Shown in pieces: positions 8,393 to 18,148 of a DNA stretch of 64,000 nt. Under the pieces are notes generated by a model. That model was not told the origin of the DNA, ran no database searches, and was given only the letters and a program-made list of their open reading frames with translations. A program made the position numbers and the translations under genes. This stretch comes from Rhizobium leucaenae USDA 9039. Lineage in GTDB: Bacteria > Pseudomonadota > Alphaproteobacteria > Rhizobiales > Rhizobiaceae. Location: the NCBI RefSeq assembly GCF_000426285.1, contig NZ_AUFB01000002.1, positions 124,001 to 188,000 of the forward strand, given 5' to 3'. Numbering within the stretch: the stretch's first letter is position 1; each line of letters begins with the position of its first letter.

Positions 8393-10222
8393 TTAGCTCC
8401 GTCCGAACAGCCGTTCGATGTCCGAGAGCTTCAGTTCTATATAGGTCGGCCGGCCGTGATTGCACTGGCCCGAGCCGGGCGTTGCCTCCATTTGACGCAA
8501 CAGCGCGTTCATTTCCTCCGGTCGCAGTCTCCGGCCGGAGCGCACCGAGCCATGGCAGGCCATGGTGGCGGCGACATATTCCAGCTTCGCGGCAAGACCC
8601 GAGGCGGTCTCCCACTCGGCAATCTCATCCGCCAATTGCCGGATCAACCCCTGAGCATCCACTTCGCCAAGCATCGCCGGCGTCTCACGCACCGCAATGG
8701 CTCCTGGACCGAAACGCTCGATGGCAAGGCCGAGTTTGCCGAGTTCGTCGGCAAACACCATGAGCCGATCACAATCCTCCTCCGGCAGGTCGACGATTTC
8801 CGGGATCAGCAAGACCTGCGAGGACAATTGCTTCGAATGCAGCGCCTTGCGCATTTCTTCGAACACCAGCCGCTCATGCGCGGCGTGCTGATCGACGATG
8901 ACGAGGCCGTCGTCGGTCTGGGCGACGATATAGTTTTCATGCAATTGGGCGCGAGCGGCACCCAGGGGGAATCGAGCCGGCTCCTCGGAGCGTACAGGTT
9001 CGACAACCGGAGCCGTTTCGGCGCGGGCTGTCGGCGTGGCGAGGCCATCGAAGGCGAACTGAGGCCGTTCGCCGAATCCATATCCGTTCGTGCCCGAGGA
9101 CTGATAGGGCCGCGATGGGGAAGCCTCTGACGTCCATGGTGCTGATGGTGCCGATGGCCGCCAGGCAGGTTGAAAGCTTGAACGGCCGGGACCGAAGGCG
9201 CGAAGCATGCCGTCGGCGCCCGTCGTCGCGGCGCGATCGCCTTCTCGCGCCAGAGCTTCGCGGATGGCGCCGACGATCAGGCCGCGCACCAGGCCCGGAT
9301 CGCGGAAGCGGACGTCGGACTTCGCCGGATGCACGTTGACGTCGACGAGGGCAGGGTCGAGCCTGATGGAAAGAACGGCAACGGGATAGCGCCCGGAAGG
9401 GATTGTCTCGGCATAGGCGCCGCGGATCGCCGACAGGATCAGCTTGTCCTGCACCGGCCTGCCGTTGACGAAGGCATATTGATGCGCCGAGTTGCCGCGA
9501 TTGAAGGTCGGCACGCCGATGAAGCCGGCCAAGCCCACATCCTCGCGCATGGCGTCGAGTTCGATGGCATTGTCCTTGAATTCGTGCCCGAGCACCTGCG
9601 CCATGCGGGCCAGGTGATCGTCGCCGGTGGCCGGAAATTCCAGCGTCGAGCGGTCGCTGCCGGAGAGCACGAAACGTACCCGCGGAAAGGCGATCGCCAT
9701 GCGTTTGACGACTTCGCTGATCGCCGCAGCCTCGGCCTTCTCCGTCTTCAGGAATTTCAAACGCGCCGGCGTGGCGAAGAACAGATCGCGCACCTCGACG
9801 ATCGTGCCGGGATTGGCCGCAGCGGGGCGCAGGTGCAGCACCCTGCCGCCGGCGACAGCAATTTCGGCGCCGCCATCGCTGCCGGGCTTGCGGCTGGCGA
9901 TCGACAGCTTCGCCACCGAGCCGATCGAGGGCAGGGCCTCGCCGCGGAAGCCGAGGGTGCGGATGTCTTCCAGCGTGTCGGATATCTTCGAGGTGCAGTG
10001 CCGCCTGACGGCCAGTTCCAGATCCGCCTGTTCCATGCCGGCGCCGTTGTCGCCGACCCTCAGCAGGGCCTTGCCGCCGCCGGCCGTCGCGATCTCGATG
10101 CGCGTGGCGCCGGCATCCAGGGCGTTTTCAATCAGTTCCTTGGCAGCACTTGCCGGCCGCTCGATGACTTCGCCGGCGGCGATCTGGTTGATCAGGGTTT
10201 CGGAGAGTTGCTTGATGGCCAT
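8393..10222 (-). CDS. mutL: DNA mismatch repair protein MutL
   Basis: MutL is the ATP-dependent matchmaker of mismatch repair. The 609-residue product has the GHKL ATPase motifs NALDAGA, DNGAGM and GFRGEAL in its first 100 residues, and a transducer domain to about 330. A Pro/Ser/Ala-rich linker runs to about 410, followed by a C-terminal dimerisation domain. That domain contains [12 protein letters not shown], matching the DQHA(X)2E(X)4E endonuclease motif. This indicates a nicking-type MutL, as expected where MutH is missing. The start [20 protein letters not shown] is the canonical opening of the family; the longer frame upstream is discarded. Confidence 0.97.
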   Translation of the reverse strand: MAIKQLSETLINQIAAGEVIERPASAAKELIENALDAGATRIEIATAGGGKALLRVGDNGAGMEQADLELAVRRHCTSKISDTLEDIRTLGFRGEALPSIGSVAKLSIASRKPGSDGGAEIAVAGGRVLHLRPAAANPGTIVEVRDLFFATPARLKFLKTEKAEAAAISEVVKRMAIAFPRVRFVLSGSDRSTLEFPATGDDHLARMAQVLGHEFKDNAIELDAMREDVGLAGFIGVPTFNRGNSAHQYAFVNGRPVQDKLILSAIRGAYAETIPSGRYPVAVLSIRLDPALVDVNVHPAKSDVRFRDPGLVRGLIVGAIREALAREGDRAATTGADGMLRAFGPGRSSFQPAWRPSAPSAPWTSEASPSRPYQSSGTNGYGFGERPQFAFDGLATPTARAETAPVVEPVRSEEPARFPLGAARAQLHENYIVAQTDDGLVIVDQHAAHERLVFEEMRKALHSKQLSSQVLLIPEIVDLPEEDCDRLMVFADELGKLGLAIERFGPGAIAVRETPAMLGEVDAQGLIRQLADEIAEWETASGLAAKLEYVAATMACHGSVRSGRRLRPEEMNALLRQMEATPGSGQCNHGRPTYIELKLSDIERLFGRS

Positions 10223-10560
10223 ATCCGCATTTTCGTGGATTCGCGGCGAGGTGGAAAGAGAAAACGCCGCCTGTCTTTCGTCATCCACCCGATTCAGCAG
10301 GAGCTTTGTTTAGAAATTTAATCAAAGCTTAAGGGAATGATGACAGGTTGCATTCATAAAACTTGAAATGATTGCAGGTGGCGCGCTCACGCACGTTTCG
10401 GCTTTTGGCGGCAGGTTGGCGGCCGCCATTTACAGCAGCCGGCTTCCGCCTGTTTCAAGTGTTCAGGCCAGCATGATATTTCCATAAATTTACCTCGGGA
10501 GCCGTCATCGCTGCCAAACCTGGCGTACCGCGGTACCGGATAGATGTAGGAATCGGACGA
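10223..10560. other. Gene-free stretch between mutL and the PAS/receiver gene
   Basis: These 338 bases separate divergent genes and should hold both promoters. I see no convincing open frame, hairpin terminator or repeat. The middle part (about 10300-10375) is clearly AT-richer than its surroundings, which suits promoters, but I could not assign -35 and -10 boxes with confidence. Confidence 0.5.
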
Positions 10561-12294
10561 ATGACTGCCGAGATTGACAAGGCAGCTTTTGCAGCAATGG
10601 CCGAAGATATGCCGTCTGACGGCAATCTGCAGGCGGCGTTGTTCGATGCCGTCTGCGATGGGCTCTCCAGTGCCTTTCTTATCTATGACAAGAACGATCT
10701 GCTCCTGTTCGCCAGCCGCCAAGTCCTGAATTTCTTCCCGATCCCGCCGCAATTCCTGCAACCATCGACGAGGCTGCGCGACTTTCTGGGTGCTGTGTTC
10801 GACAGCGGCGTCCGCCATCATGATGCTCGCGCGAGATCGGCAGTCACGCGCGACGATTGGATTTCGCAGCGCATCGCCTCGCATTGGCGCGAGCGCTTTG
10901 AAACGACGGAGCATTTCGGCGCGGATCGTTGGGTCCGCTTCGTCAAGCGCCGGTTGCCCTCCGGTCTCGGCGTCTGCATCCTCTCGGATATTTCGGAGGT
11001 GAAGAAACGGGAGGAGCAATGGCGTCTCGACATGGAGCGCGTGCAGCTCACCGAGGACATTCTCGACAATCTGTCGTTTCCGCTCTTCGTCAAGGACCGC
11101 AACATGGTCTATGTCGCGGTCAATAAGGCGTTCTGCGACAAATACCAGACCTCCGCGGATGAGGTGCTGGGCCGCAAGGGCGTCGATCTCTTCTCCACGG
11201 ATATCGCCAACCGCTTCGAGGAGAGCGACCGGCATGTCCTGGAGACAGGCGAAATGTCGATCTCGCGCCAGCGGCAAATCGCGCGCGACGGTATCGAGCG
11301 CGATGTGGTCACTAGGAAACAGCGTATCGGCAAGCCCGGCCGCTATTTCCTAGTCGCCACCATGCAGGACCTGCCGAAAGACGGTGCGGATTTCGACGAA
11401 TTTGCTCTTGCTTCGGAGATCAAAGAAAACAGCGACCGGTCCTACCGACGTGCCTATGTACCGATGGCAGCGCTTCAGACCGCCTCGCGTCGCCCTCCGG
11501 CCATGGAAACTTTTGTTCCCGAGAATTTTTCAGGTCGGAAGATTCTCGTGGTCACAGCCGATCTTGCTGCCGAATCGGCGGCGTTGAAAATGCTCGCCAA
11601 ATATGGCTTCGAGGCGTGTTCGGTCCATAATGAAAACGAGGAGGCGGCGTTTCTGGATGTCGCAAGCTCTCTCGGCATCAAAATCGATCTCGTCATCGTC
11701 GACAACCAGCTTGGCAACCGCGGTCTGGAATTGGCCGAGCGGCAGAATGTGCCGGCTCTGTCGCTGGATGGCTCGCAGCTCGCCACCGAACTCACCTTCC
11801 TGATCGCACGGCATTTCAACCGCAATATCCGCGGCAAGCCGGGCGATTCCATCGAGGGCAGCGTGGATGATTGGCAGATCGCGACCGGCGGTGAGGATAG
11901 CGGCTTTCAGATCCTCGTTGCCGAAGATAACGATATCAATCAGATTGTCTTTTCACAGATCCTGGAAGGTCTCGGTTATCGCTACATCATCGCCACCAGC
12001 GGCGACGAGGCGGTGCGGCTGTGGAGCGAACACCGCCCGCAACTGATCCTGATGGATATTTCCCTGCCGGGCCTCAACGGTTTCGAAGCCGCAAGACTGA
12101 TCCGCCGCACCGAAAAAGGGGGCGGTTCGCACACGCCCATCATCGGTGTGCTTACTCAGGCTTTCGAGCGGGACCGCAACGAATGTATCGATGCCGGCAT
12201 GGATGATATCATCATGAAGCCCGTGAGCCCGGATATTCTTGAGACCGTGTTTCAGAAATACATGCGGGCCAGCCGCAAAGCTCAAGTCCAATAG
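10561..12294 (+). CDS. PAS-PAS-receiver signalling protein without a kinase domain
   Basis: The 577-residue protein has a PAS-like domain (about 25-145, the DGLSSAFLIYDKNDLLLFAS type) and a second PAS domain (about 160-275). A receiver-like fold without clear catalytic residues follows (about 325-415), then a canonical response-regulator receiver (about 445-570). The last has LVAEDNDINQ (acidic pair), LILMDISLPG (phosphoacceptor Asp), GVLTQA and IIMKPVSP (Lys). There is no HisKA or HATPase domain, so it must be phosphorylated by another kinase or act through binding. The c-di-GMP gene 111 bases downstream in the same direction is a plausible partner. Confidence 0.82.
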   Translation: MTAEIDKAAFAAMAEDMPSDGNLQAALFDAVCDGLSSAFLIYDKNDLLLFASRQVLNFFPIPPQFLQPSTRLRDFLGAVFDSGVRHHDARARSAVTRDDWISQRIASHWRERFETTEHFGADRWVRFVKRRLPSGLGVCILSDISEVKKREEQWRLDMERVQLTEDILDNLSFPLFVKDRNMVYVAVNKAFCDKYQTSADEVLGRKGVDLFSTDIANRFEESDRHVLETGEMSISRQRQIARDGIERDVVTRKQRIGKPGRYFLVATMQDLPKDGADFDEFALASEIKENSDRSYRRAYVPMAALQTASRRPPAMETFVPENFSGRKILVVTADLAAESAALKMLAKYGFEACSVHNENEEAAFLDVASSLGIKIDLVIVDNQLGNRGLELAERQNVPALSLDGSQLATELTFLIARHFNRNIRGKPGDSIEGSVDDWQIATGGEDSGFQILVAEDNDINQIVFSQILEGLGYRYIIATSGDEAVRLWSEHRPQLILMDISLPGLNGFEAARLIRRTEKGGGSHTPIIGVLTQAFERDRNECIDAGMDDIIMKPVSPDILETVFQKYMRASRKAQVQ

Positions 12295-12405
12295 GGCTCA
12301 TAGTTTTTAATGTCTAATGAATAGATTTTCCTCGCATGGAATGACTGCCGTCCCGCCATCCTTTGTTAAGACTTCGCCGTCATTCTCTTTCGCGGGTGGA
12401 GGAGA

Positions 12406-13779
12406 GTGTCGGGACTGAATATGAAATCGGCTGAAATTTCGCTTGCGCCAGTCAGTCAAAATGAATTGCAGGCGATGGCTTATACCGATCCGCTGACCGG
12501 CTTGGGAAACCGCTATCGCATGCGCGACCGCGCGCGCGTGCTTTCCGTCGAGCGCGCGAGTGATCCTGCACCCTTCACCATCGGCATCGCCAATCTCGAT
12601 TCCTTCAAGCCGATCAACGACCTCTTCGGTGTCGAAGCCGGCGACGAAATTCTCTGCCAGGTCGCGCATCGCCTGAAAGCCTGCATTCCCGACGGCGCCA
12701 CCGTCACCCGCCACGACGGTGACGAATTTGCCTTCGTACTGCCGCTGGTCTTTGAACGTGTCGGCGCGGAAAAGTTCGGGCAGATGATCCGTGAGGTGCT
12801 GTCGGCGCCCTATGATCTTGGCGATCGCAACGTCCGTCTTTCCGCCTCCTTCGGTTTCGCCATCTATCCCTTTGCCGGCGAGGAGTTCGAAGATCTGCTG
12901 AAAAGCGCCGAAACGGCGCTTTATCGATCCAAGCGGCGCGGCCGCGGCCAGATCACCGTCTATTCCAAGGAGATCGCCCAGGAGATGAAGCGCGCGACGC
13001 AGCTTGAACAGGCGCTTCGCAATGCCATCATTTCCAATGCCATCGACGTGCATTTCCAGCCGATCGTCTCGCTTGCCAACAATCTGATCGTCGGTTTTGA
13101 GGCGCTGGCCCGCTGGAACGACGCCGATCTCGGCTTTGTTTCGCCTGCCGTCTTCGTCCCGCTTGCCGAAGAGCGCGGCTTTATCGATGCTCTTTCCGAG
13201 ACCCTGCTGCGCAAGGCGGCGGAGGCAGCACTCTCCTGGCCGCGCGAGCTCTTCCTCTCCTTCAATCTGTCATCGGCACAATTGATGGATCCCGGCACGA
13301 GCAGCAGCATTCTCGCCATTCTCGGCCGCGTCGGCCTCGATCCGCACCGCCTGGAACTGGAAATCACCGAGACCGCAGTCATGAGCTCGGCCGACACGGC
13401 ACATCGCATCATTGCCGATCTCAGGGCAGCCGGCGTGCGCATTTCATTGGATGATTTCGGCACGGGCCAATCGAGCCTCGGGCGCCTGCGCGATTTCATT
13501 TTCGACAAGGTGAAAATCGATCGCGCCTTCGTTTCACGCATCAATTCCGATCGCGCCTCCGAACATATCATCAAGGCGATCCTTGCAATGTGCGAAGGGC
13601 TTGACCTGCAAGTGGTTGCCGAGGGCATCGAGGACCATGCGGAAGCAGCGGCGCTTCGGTCGCTCGGCTGCGCGATGGGGCAGGGCTATTACTACGGCAA
13701 ACCCGCCGACAGCGTCGCGACGCTGCGATATCTCCACGAAAACCACTACGAACTCGGCGGCGAGCGCGAAAACGCCTGA
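12406..13779 (+). CDS. GGDEF-EAL protein (probable c-di-GMP phosphodiesterase with a degenerate GGDEF)
   Basis: The 457-residue cytoplasmic protein has a GGDEF domain (about 25-190) and an EAL domain (about 200-450). The cyclase signature reads DGDEF at residues 104-108, and no RxxD inhibitory site is seen before it. The EAL side looks complete: EALARW (232-237), the Glu in EITETAV, DDFGTG, KIDRAF and VVAEGIED. Family knowledge therefore favours c-di-GMP hydrolysis, with GGDEF perhaps binding GTP as a regulator. The GTG start follows GGAGGAGA closely; ATG at 12421 is an alternative. There are no membrane segments. Confidence 0.9.
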   Translation: MSGLNMKSAEISLAPVSQNELQAMAYTDPLTGLGNRYRMRDRARVLSVERASDPAPFTIGIANLDSFKPINDLFGVEAGDEILCQVAHRLKACIPDGATVTRHDGDEFAFVLPLVFERVGAEKFGQMIREVLSAPYDLGDRNVRLSASFGFAIYPFAGEEFEDLLKSAETALYRSKRRGRGQITVYSKEIAQEMKRATQLEQALRNAIISNAIDVHFQPIVSLANNLIVGFEALARWNDADLGFVSPAVFVPLAEERGFIDALSETLLRKAAEAALSWPRELFLSFNLSSAQLMDPGTSSSILAILGRVGLDPHRLELEITETAVMSSADTAHRIIADLRAAGVRISLDDFGTGQSSLGRLRDFIFDKVKIDRAFVSRINSDRASEHIIKAILAMCEGLDLQVVAEGIEDHAEAAALRSLGCAMGQGYYYGKPADSVATLRYLHENHYELGGERENA

Positions 13780-13801
13780 ACGCGAGGTCGCGACAGATGC
13801 A

Positions 13802-13831
13802 AAAACGGCGGCCTACAAAGACCGCCGTTTT
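13802..13831. terminator. Bidirectional hairpin terminator
   Basis: An inverted repeat with arms AAAACGGCGG and CCGCCGTTTT and a 10-base loop lies between the convergent GGDEF-EAL and PRC-barrel genes. A-rich and T-rich flanks on each side make it work in both directions. Confidence 0.8.
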
Positions 13832-13851
13832 CAATGTTGCGATGACCTTCG

Positions 13852-14472
13852 TTATTTGTTTGTCGTCGACGAGGTCGTCGTGGTGTCGGTTCCAGGCACC
13901 GCGGCTGTTGCCGGGGTCTTTGCAGCCTTTTCGGAAGCCTGCATGGAAAGCGTCTTGAACTCCGGTGCAGCCTTCAGCGACTCAGCCGTTTCGGTGGTCG
14001 TCAGCTTCATGCTGCCGTCCTGGGCGTTCTGGGTAGCGGTGATCTTGTCGAAGGGAACAGCGACATTCTTCTGGCCGAGGCCCAAGAAGCCGCCGACGCC
14101 GACGATCGCGGCAACGATACCGCCCTGCTTCTGCAGGATAAGGTCGTCGATGCTACCGATGCTTTTGTTCTGACCATTATAGACCGACTGGCCTATATAG
14201 GTCTTGGCGCTCATCTGGTCTGCCGACTGCTCGGTCAGATAGCCCGCACCCTGCGCCGTGGTTGTTGTCGGCGCCGGAGCCGGAGCCTTGGCATCATTTT
14301 GCATCTTTGCAGTCGGCTTGGTGGTGTCCGGCGTTGCCGGGGCGGTTTTTGTCATCGGCGCAGTATTATTGTCGGTTGACGGCTGCTGCTGCGCCAAAGC
14401 CATCGGGGAAAGAACCGATGCTGTAGCAAAGATTGCGCCAGCAGCGGCGGAAGTGAACAATTTGCCGGTCAT
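13852..14472 (-). CDS. Exported PRC-barrel domain protein
   Basis: The 206-residue protein starts with a signal peptide (MTGKLFTSAAAGAIFATASV, cleavage likely after ALA near residue 27). A long Thr/Ala/Pro-rich linker (about 30-85) leads to a PRC-barrel domain (about 90-165: YIGQSVYNGQNKSIGSIDDL and VGGFLGLGQKNVAVPFDKI). The tail is again low-complexity and Thr-rich. Exported PRC-barrel proteins are common in rhizobia and often linked with stress, but their ligand is unknown. The start is chosen by AGGTAGGT 8 bases upstream; the longer frame lacks a site. It ends 21 bases from a shared terminator. Confidence 0.82.
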   Translation of the reverse strand: MTGKLFTSAAAGAIFATASVLSPMALAQQQPSTDNNTAPMTKTAPATPDTTKPTAKMQNDAKAPAPAPTTTTAQGAGYLTEQSADQMSAKTYIGQSVYNGQNKSIGSIDDLILQKQGGIVAAIVGVGGFLGLGQKNVAVPFDKITATQNAQDGSMKLTTTETAESLKAAPEFKTLSMQASEKAAKTPATAAVPGTDTTTTSSTTNK

Positions 14473-14819
14473 CGTGAACCTACCTTTCATTCTGATGGGC
14501 TTGTTCACCAGCTCGGGCGGGGCCACTCCTTTGGCTGACCATCACCGTGCCGGTTCGTTAAGGAAAATGGTCGAATGAGGGTTTAGTTCCGGCAAGAGTT
14601 GCGGGAAACGGCCGCATATTGCCGCGGTTGGGCAGAAATAACCTGAAAAAATTGGCGGATGAGATACCGCTTTGTACAACCGAAGCAATTGATCCCACAG
14701 ATCGGTTGCAGCGACCGCTCACTGAGTTCAGCGTCCGGCAACGGTCAGAACCACGCAGGCCGGCAAAGTCTCTGCCGGCCGCAATATCTCCCGTAAAGCG
14801 AGAAAAAGATCGAATACAA

Positions 14820-15707
14820 TCAGATCTTGTAGACGGGATCGAAGACGCCCTTGACCGTCGGGCCGAGTTCGAGAAGTGCACCGGCTTGCGGCTGCATCGA
14901 GCGGGCGTCTTCGTCGAGACCCTCCCAGGCTGTGGTCACGGCGAGGCGATCACCATTCTGGCCGATGAAGGCCGGGCAGGAAGGCTGCATGGCGGGCACA
15001 CGATAGCGCTCGATGCGCAAGCCGTCCGGGCTGTAGCGATCGACGAAACCGGAGCCCCAACGCGCGTTCCAAATATAGCCGTCGGCATCGCACACGGAGC
15101 CGTCGAGGCCGCCGGGATCCTCCATGCTGTCGACCATGACGATCGGTTCGCCGACCGGAAGCCCGGTCAAGGGGTCGACCAGCACCCGCATCAACTGGCT
15201 GAGGCGCGTATCGGTGAAATAGCCGATCGTGCCGTCGGGTGAAAAGCAGATGGAGTTCGGAATGCTGAGCTGGTCGAAGATCTTCGTCACCTTGCCGCCG
15301 GCGACGTGATAGATCGCGCCAGCCTGCAATTCCGCGCGCTTGCCCATTGTGCTGATCCACAACGAACCGGACATATGCGTTCGCCCGTCATTGGAACGGT
15401 TCTCCGGCTTGTCGGCCTCGATTGCGGCGTAAAAAGTCAATTCGCCGGATTTAATATCGCGCAGAAACAATCCCTCTTCCGTGGCGATCAATTGCCGTTC
15501 GGCGTCGACGCGGGCAAGCACGCTTGCCATCATCGGCAGGGCGTGAACCTCCTTCTTGCCCGTCGCCAAATGCAGTTCGTGCAACTCCTTGCCGAGAATA
15601 TTGAACCACCAGACCGTATCCGTATCGGGATCGTAGGTCGGTCCTTCGCCCAGAGCCGATGCGGTGTTGCAGAGAATATTGCCCTGGAAATCATGAATGT
15701 CGGTCAT
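14820..15707 (-). CDS. SMP-30/gluconolactonase family sugar lactonase
   Basis: This 295-residue beta-propeller lactonase would open an aldonolactone ring. Metal ligands typical of the family are visible: Glu in ALGEGPTYD, Asn and Asp in NRSNDGRTHMSGSLWIST, Asn in IPNSICFSPDG and Asp in GLDGSVCDADGYIW. It is the last gene of a four-gene operon, 5 bases after dgoA. The context (SDR dehydrogenase, DgoK, DgoA) suggests D-galactono-lactone as substrate, though L-arabinonolactone is also possible. The matching dehydratase is not in the window. A GGCCGGCA/TGCCGGCC hairpin lies downstream at 14758-14780 but lacks a clear T run. Confidence 0.88.
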   Translation of the reverse strand: MTDIHDFQGNILCNTASALGEGPTYDPDTDTVWWFNILGKELHELHLATGKKEVHALPMMASVLARVDAERQLIATEEGLFLRDIKSGELTFYAAIEADKPENRSNDGRTHMSGSLWISTMGKRAELQAGAIYHVAGGKVTKIFDQLSIPNSICFSPDGTIGYFTDTRLSQLMRVLVDPLTGLPVGEPIVMVDSMEDPGGLDGSVCDADGYIWNARWGSGFVDRYSPDGLRIERYRVPAMQPSCPAFIGQNGDRLAVTTAWEGLDEDARSMQPQAGALLELGPTVKGVFDPVYKI

Positions 15708-15712
15708 ATGTG

Positions 15713-16348
15713 TCAGGCTCCTACGGCAGCATCATAGGCGTAAATGGTCACCTTGGCACGTTCGGCAACCTCTGCGGTCGTCATTCCCGGCTTGTAGAGA
15801 CTGGTGCCGAGACCGAAAGCCAGAATGCCGGCTTTGGTGTAATCGGCGAAATTCTTGTCCGAAACGCCGCCGACCGCCGCGATGACGAGCTCGGGTGGCA
15901 AGACGGCGCGAATGGCGGTGATGCCGGAGGCGCCGAGCACGCCGGCCGGGAAAAATTTAAGGCCCGTCGCACCGGCGCGCGCGGCGGAAAGAGCTTCCGT
16001 CGCAGTGAACACGCCGGGCATCGTTACCATGCCCTTGTCGCGGCCGCGGCTGATGACCGCTGGCTCGACATTCGGTGTCACCAGCAGCTTGCCGCCAGCG
16101 GCATCCAGCCGGTCGACATCCTCGACGGTCAACACCGTGCCGGCGCCGATCAGGCAGTCCGCGGGCGCCATTTTGGCGGCGATCTCGATCGAGCGGAAGG
16201 GCTCCGGCGAGTTCAGCGGGATTTCGATCGCCGCCAAGCCGGCATCGATCAATGCGCCGACAATGTCAGCGGTCTCTTCGGGCTTGATACCGCGGAGAAT
16301 GGCGATGAGCGGGCGCTTCATGGCAGGGAAGGGAATGCGGGTCGTCAT
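15713..16348 (-). CDS. dgoA: 2-dehydro-3-deoxy-6-phosphogalactonate aldolase
   Basis: DgoA splits 2-dehydro-3-deoxy-6-phosphogalactonate into pyruvate and glyceraldehyde 3-phosphate. The 211-residue protein is a class I KDPG/KDPGal aldolase by sequence: LIAILRGIKPEE with the general-base Glu nearby, EIPLNSP, GAGTVLT, VTPN, and the Schiff-base Lys in GLKFFPAG. Its start codon overlaps the dgoK stop by one base (TGATG), indicating translational coupling. The family is clear; the galactonate rather than gluconate branch is inferred from the EIPLNSPEP signature and the neighbouring DgoK. Confidence 0.93.
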   Translation of the reverse strand: MTTRIPFPAMKRPLIAILRGIKPEETADIVGALIDAGLAAIEIPLNSPEPFRSIEIAAKMAPADCLIGAGTVLTVEDVDRLDAAGGKLLVTPNVEPAVISRGRDKGMVTMPGVFTATEALSAARAGATGLKFFPAGVLGASGITAIRAVLPPELVIAAVGGVSDKNFADYTKAGILAFGLGTSLYKPGMTTAEVAERAKVTIYAYDAAVGA

Positions 16349-17280
16349 CAGCTTTTTCTTTCGTCATTCGGCCAAATCGCCTTTGCAGCGGCGGAGAGCC
16401 CGCGGCGGACGGCGGCATCGGCATCAACAGTCGTATAGGTGAGGGAAAGGATGCGGAATGCATCTTCGTAGAGCGCCTGCAGGCGTCCAGAGGCGACCAG
16501 AGTGATCGCAGCCCCTTGTCCCGCGGATGACAGCGCGCCGGCGAATTCGGCACCGATCAGCGTGCCGGAAATCAACGCTTGGGCTCCGGCCGCCGTTAAG
16601 CCATGCAGAAGTTGGCCGGCACGGGCGGCAAAGAGCAGGTTCGTAGCGAGGGCCGGCTTGTTGAAGGCAGCTTTGATCGCGGTTTCGAAGGCGGGGACGT
16701 CCGCGGGCATGTCGGCCGCGCCGGCAACGGCATGGGACAGGATGCTGTGCTTGGTGATGACGTCGAAGAGTTCGCCGGTCATGAAGGTCGAAAAGCCCGT
16801 GACCTGGCCGTCGACGACACGCACCCATTTCGAATGCGTACCGGGCATGCAGACGAGCTGTTCGCCTTTGGCATCGGTGGCGATCGCGCCGAGCAATTGC
16901 GTCTCCTCGCCGCGCATGACGTCTGGCGCGTCCTTGGCGCGCTGCGCAAGGCCCGGCAAAATACGAACGTCGCGCGATTGACCGGGCACGGAGACGGCGC
17001 CGGTAAGAATGGCAGAGAGCGACGTCGGCGTGTCGATATAGCCGGCTTCCACCCAACCCTGGCGCGCTCCGGCCATGCCGCAGACGATGACCGGAAGGTC
17101 TTCCGGCGCGGCAAGGGCATCGAGATGCGACTGCAGCACCTTGGCAAAGCCTGTCTGAGCCGCCGACGTCATGCCTTCGCCGCTGCGGCGCTCGCCGAGA
17201 ATGCTATCATCTTCGCCGATCAGCCACAGCCGGAAACTGCTGGTGCCCCAATCGACCGCTATGTATGCGGGCCGTGCCAT
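16348..17280 (-). CDS. dgoK: 2-dehydro-3-deoxygalactonokinase
   Basis: DgoK phosphorylates 2-dehydro-3-deoxy-D-galactonate with ATP. The 310-residue protein opens with AVDWGTSSFRLWLI (phosphate-1 motif of the sugar kinase fold). It continues with VICGMAGARQGWVEAGYI, GEETQLLGAI and MPGTHSKWVRV, segments characteristic of the DgoK family. It lies 47 bases after the SDR gene and overlaps dgoA by one base, so it belongs to the same operon. Length and motifs are normal. Confidence 0.94.
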   Translation of the reverse strand: MARPAYIAVDWGTSSFRLWLIGEDDSILGERRSGEGMTSAAQTGFAKVLQSHLDALAAPEDLPVIVCGMAGARQGWVEAGYIDTPTSLSAILTGAVSVPGQSRDVRILPGLAQRAKDAPDVMRGEETQLLGAIATDAKGEQLVCMPGTHSKWVRVVDGQVTGFSTFMTGELFDVITKHSILSHAVAGAADMPADVPAFETAIKAAFNKPALATNLLFAARAGQLLHGLTAAGAQALISGTLIGAEFAGALSSAGQGAAITLVASGRLQALYEDAFRILSLTYTTVDADAAVRRGLSAAAKAIWPNDERKS

Positions 17281-17327
17281 TTAACAATACCTCTGATTTT
17301 TCCATCGAAAATACTCTTGGTTTTTCA

Positions 17328-18098
17328 CTAGAGAATACCTCCGTCGACAATGATGGTCTGCGCGGTGATGCTGCCCGAGCAGTTGGATGCAAGAAAAAGC
17401 GTCGGGCCGACCAGATCGGCGGCTTTTAGAATATGCTTGAGGCATTGGCGCTCGACCGTTTTGGCTATGCCTTCTTCCGTCAGCCAAAGCTCCATCTGCC
17501 GCTCGGTGACGACCATGCCTGGCAAAACGGCGTTGACGCGGATATTTTCCGGTCCGAAACGGCCGGCAAGGCTCTTGGTCAGGCCAATGACCCCTGCCTT
17601 TGCGGTTGCGTAGGCGGAAAGATGCGGCGGGTTCATCTTGAAGACGATCGACGAGAAATTGATGATCGCCCCGCCGCCGGCCGCGCGCATGCCCGGCGCT
17701 GCCGCCTGCGAGACGAAGAAAACCTGCTTGAGGTTGATCGCCTGGTTGTTGTCCCAATATTCCTCGGTGGTCGTGTCGATCTCGTGCCGATCGTCCCAGG
17801 CGGCATTGTTGACGAGGACGCGAATGGCGCCGAGATCGGATTCGACGGCAGCGACCGTGCTTTTGACGGCACCGACGTCGCGGAGATCGGCATGATAGAA
17901 GGAGACCGGATGCGCCGATTGCGGAGAAAGCCGGGCGACAAGTGCCTTGCTCGGCTCCTCGGCAATGTCGATGAAGGCGACCTTGGCACCCTGCTGGGCA
18001 AAACCTTCGACAAGTGCGGCACCGATGCCGGAGCCACCGCCGGTGATCAAAACAGTGCGATCCTTAAGATCGGGAAATTGTGCCTGTACTTCGGTCAA
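17328..18098 (-). CDS. SDR family sugar dehydrogenase (probable galactose 1-dehydrogenase)
   Basis: The 256-residue short-chain dehydrogenase has TGGGSGIG (NAD(P) binding, about 20-27), NNAAW, a catalytic Ser in FSSIVF and YATAK (catalytic Tyr and Lys). It is the first gene of the operon with dgoK, dgoA and a lactonase. Oxidation of galactose to galactonolactone would supply that pathway, so galactose 1-dehydrogenase is the likely role. L-arabinose or L-fucose oxidation is an alternative, because SDR specificity cannot be read from sequence. It is divergent from the iclR gene. Confidence 0.85.
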   Translation of the reverse strand: MTEVQAQFPDLKDRTVLITGGGSGIGAALVEGFAQQGAKVAFIDIAEEPSKALVARLSPQSAHPVSFYHADLRDVGAVKSTVAAVESDLGAIRVLVNNAAWDDRHEIDTTTEEYWDNNQAINLKQVFFVSQAAAPGMRAAGGGAIINFSSIVFKMNPPHLSAYATAKAGVIGLTKSLAGRFGPENIRVNAVLPGMVVTERQMELWLTEEGIAKTVERQCLKHILKAADLVGPTLFLASNCSGSITAQTIIVDGGIL

Positions 18099-18131
18099 GT
18101 TCGTTTCCTCCCGGAATTGAAATGCCTTCTT

Positions 18132-18148
18132 GTTCCATTATTTGGAAC
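18132..18148. promoter_or_regulatory. Probable IclR-type operator between the sugar operon and its regulator
   Basis: GTTCCA and TGGAAC form a perfect 6-base inverted repeat with a 5-base spacer, GTTCCATTATTTGGAAC. A further related half-site, TATGGAATTATCC, begins at 18161. The palindrome lies between the divergent SDR operon and iclR gene. IclR-family regulators commonly bind TGGAA-type palindromes, so it is the best candidate site. A TTGACT hexamer at 18154-18159 could be part of the regulator's promoter. Confidence 0.65.
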
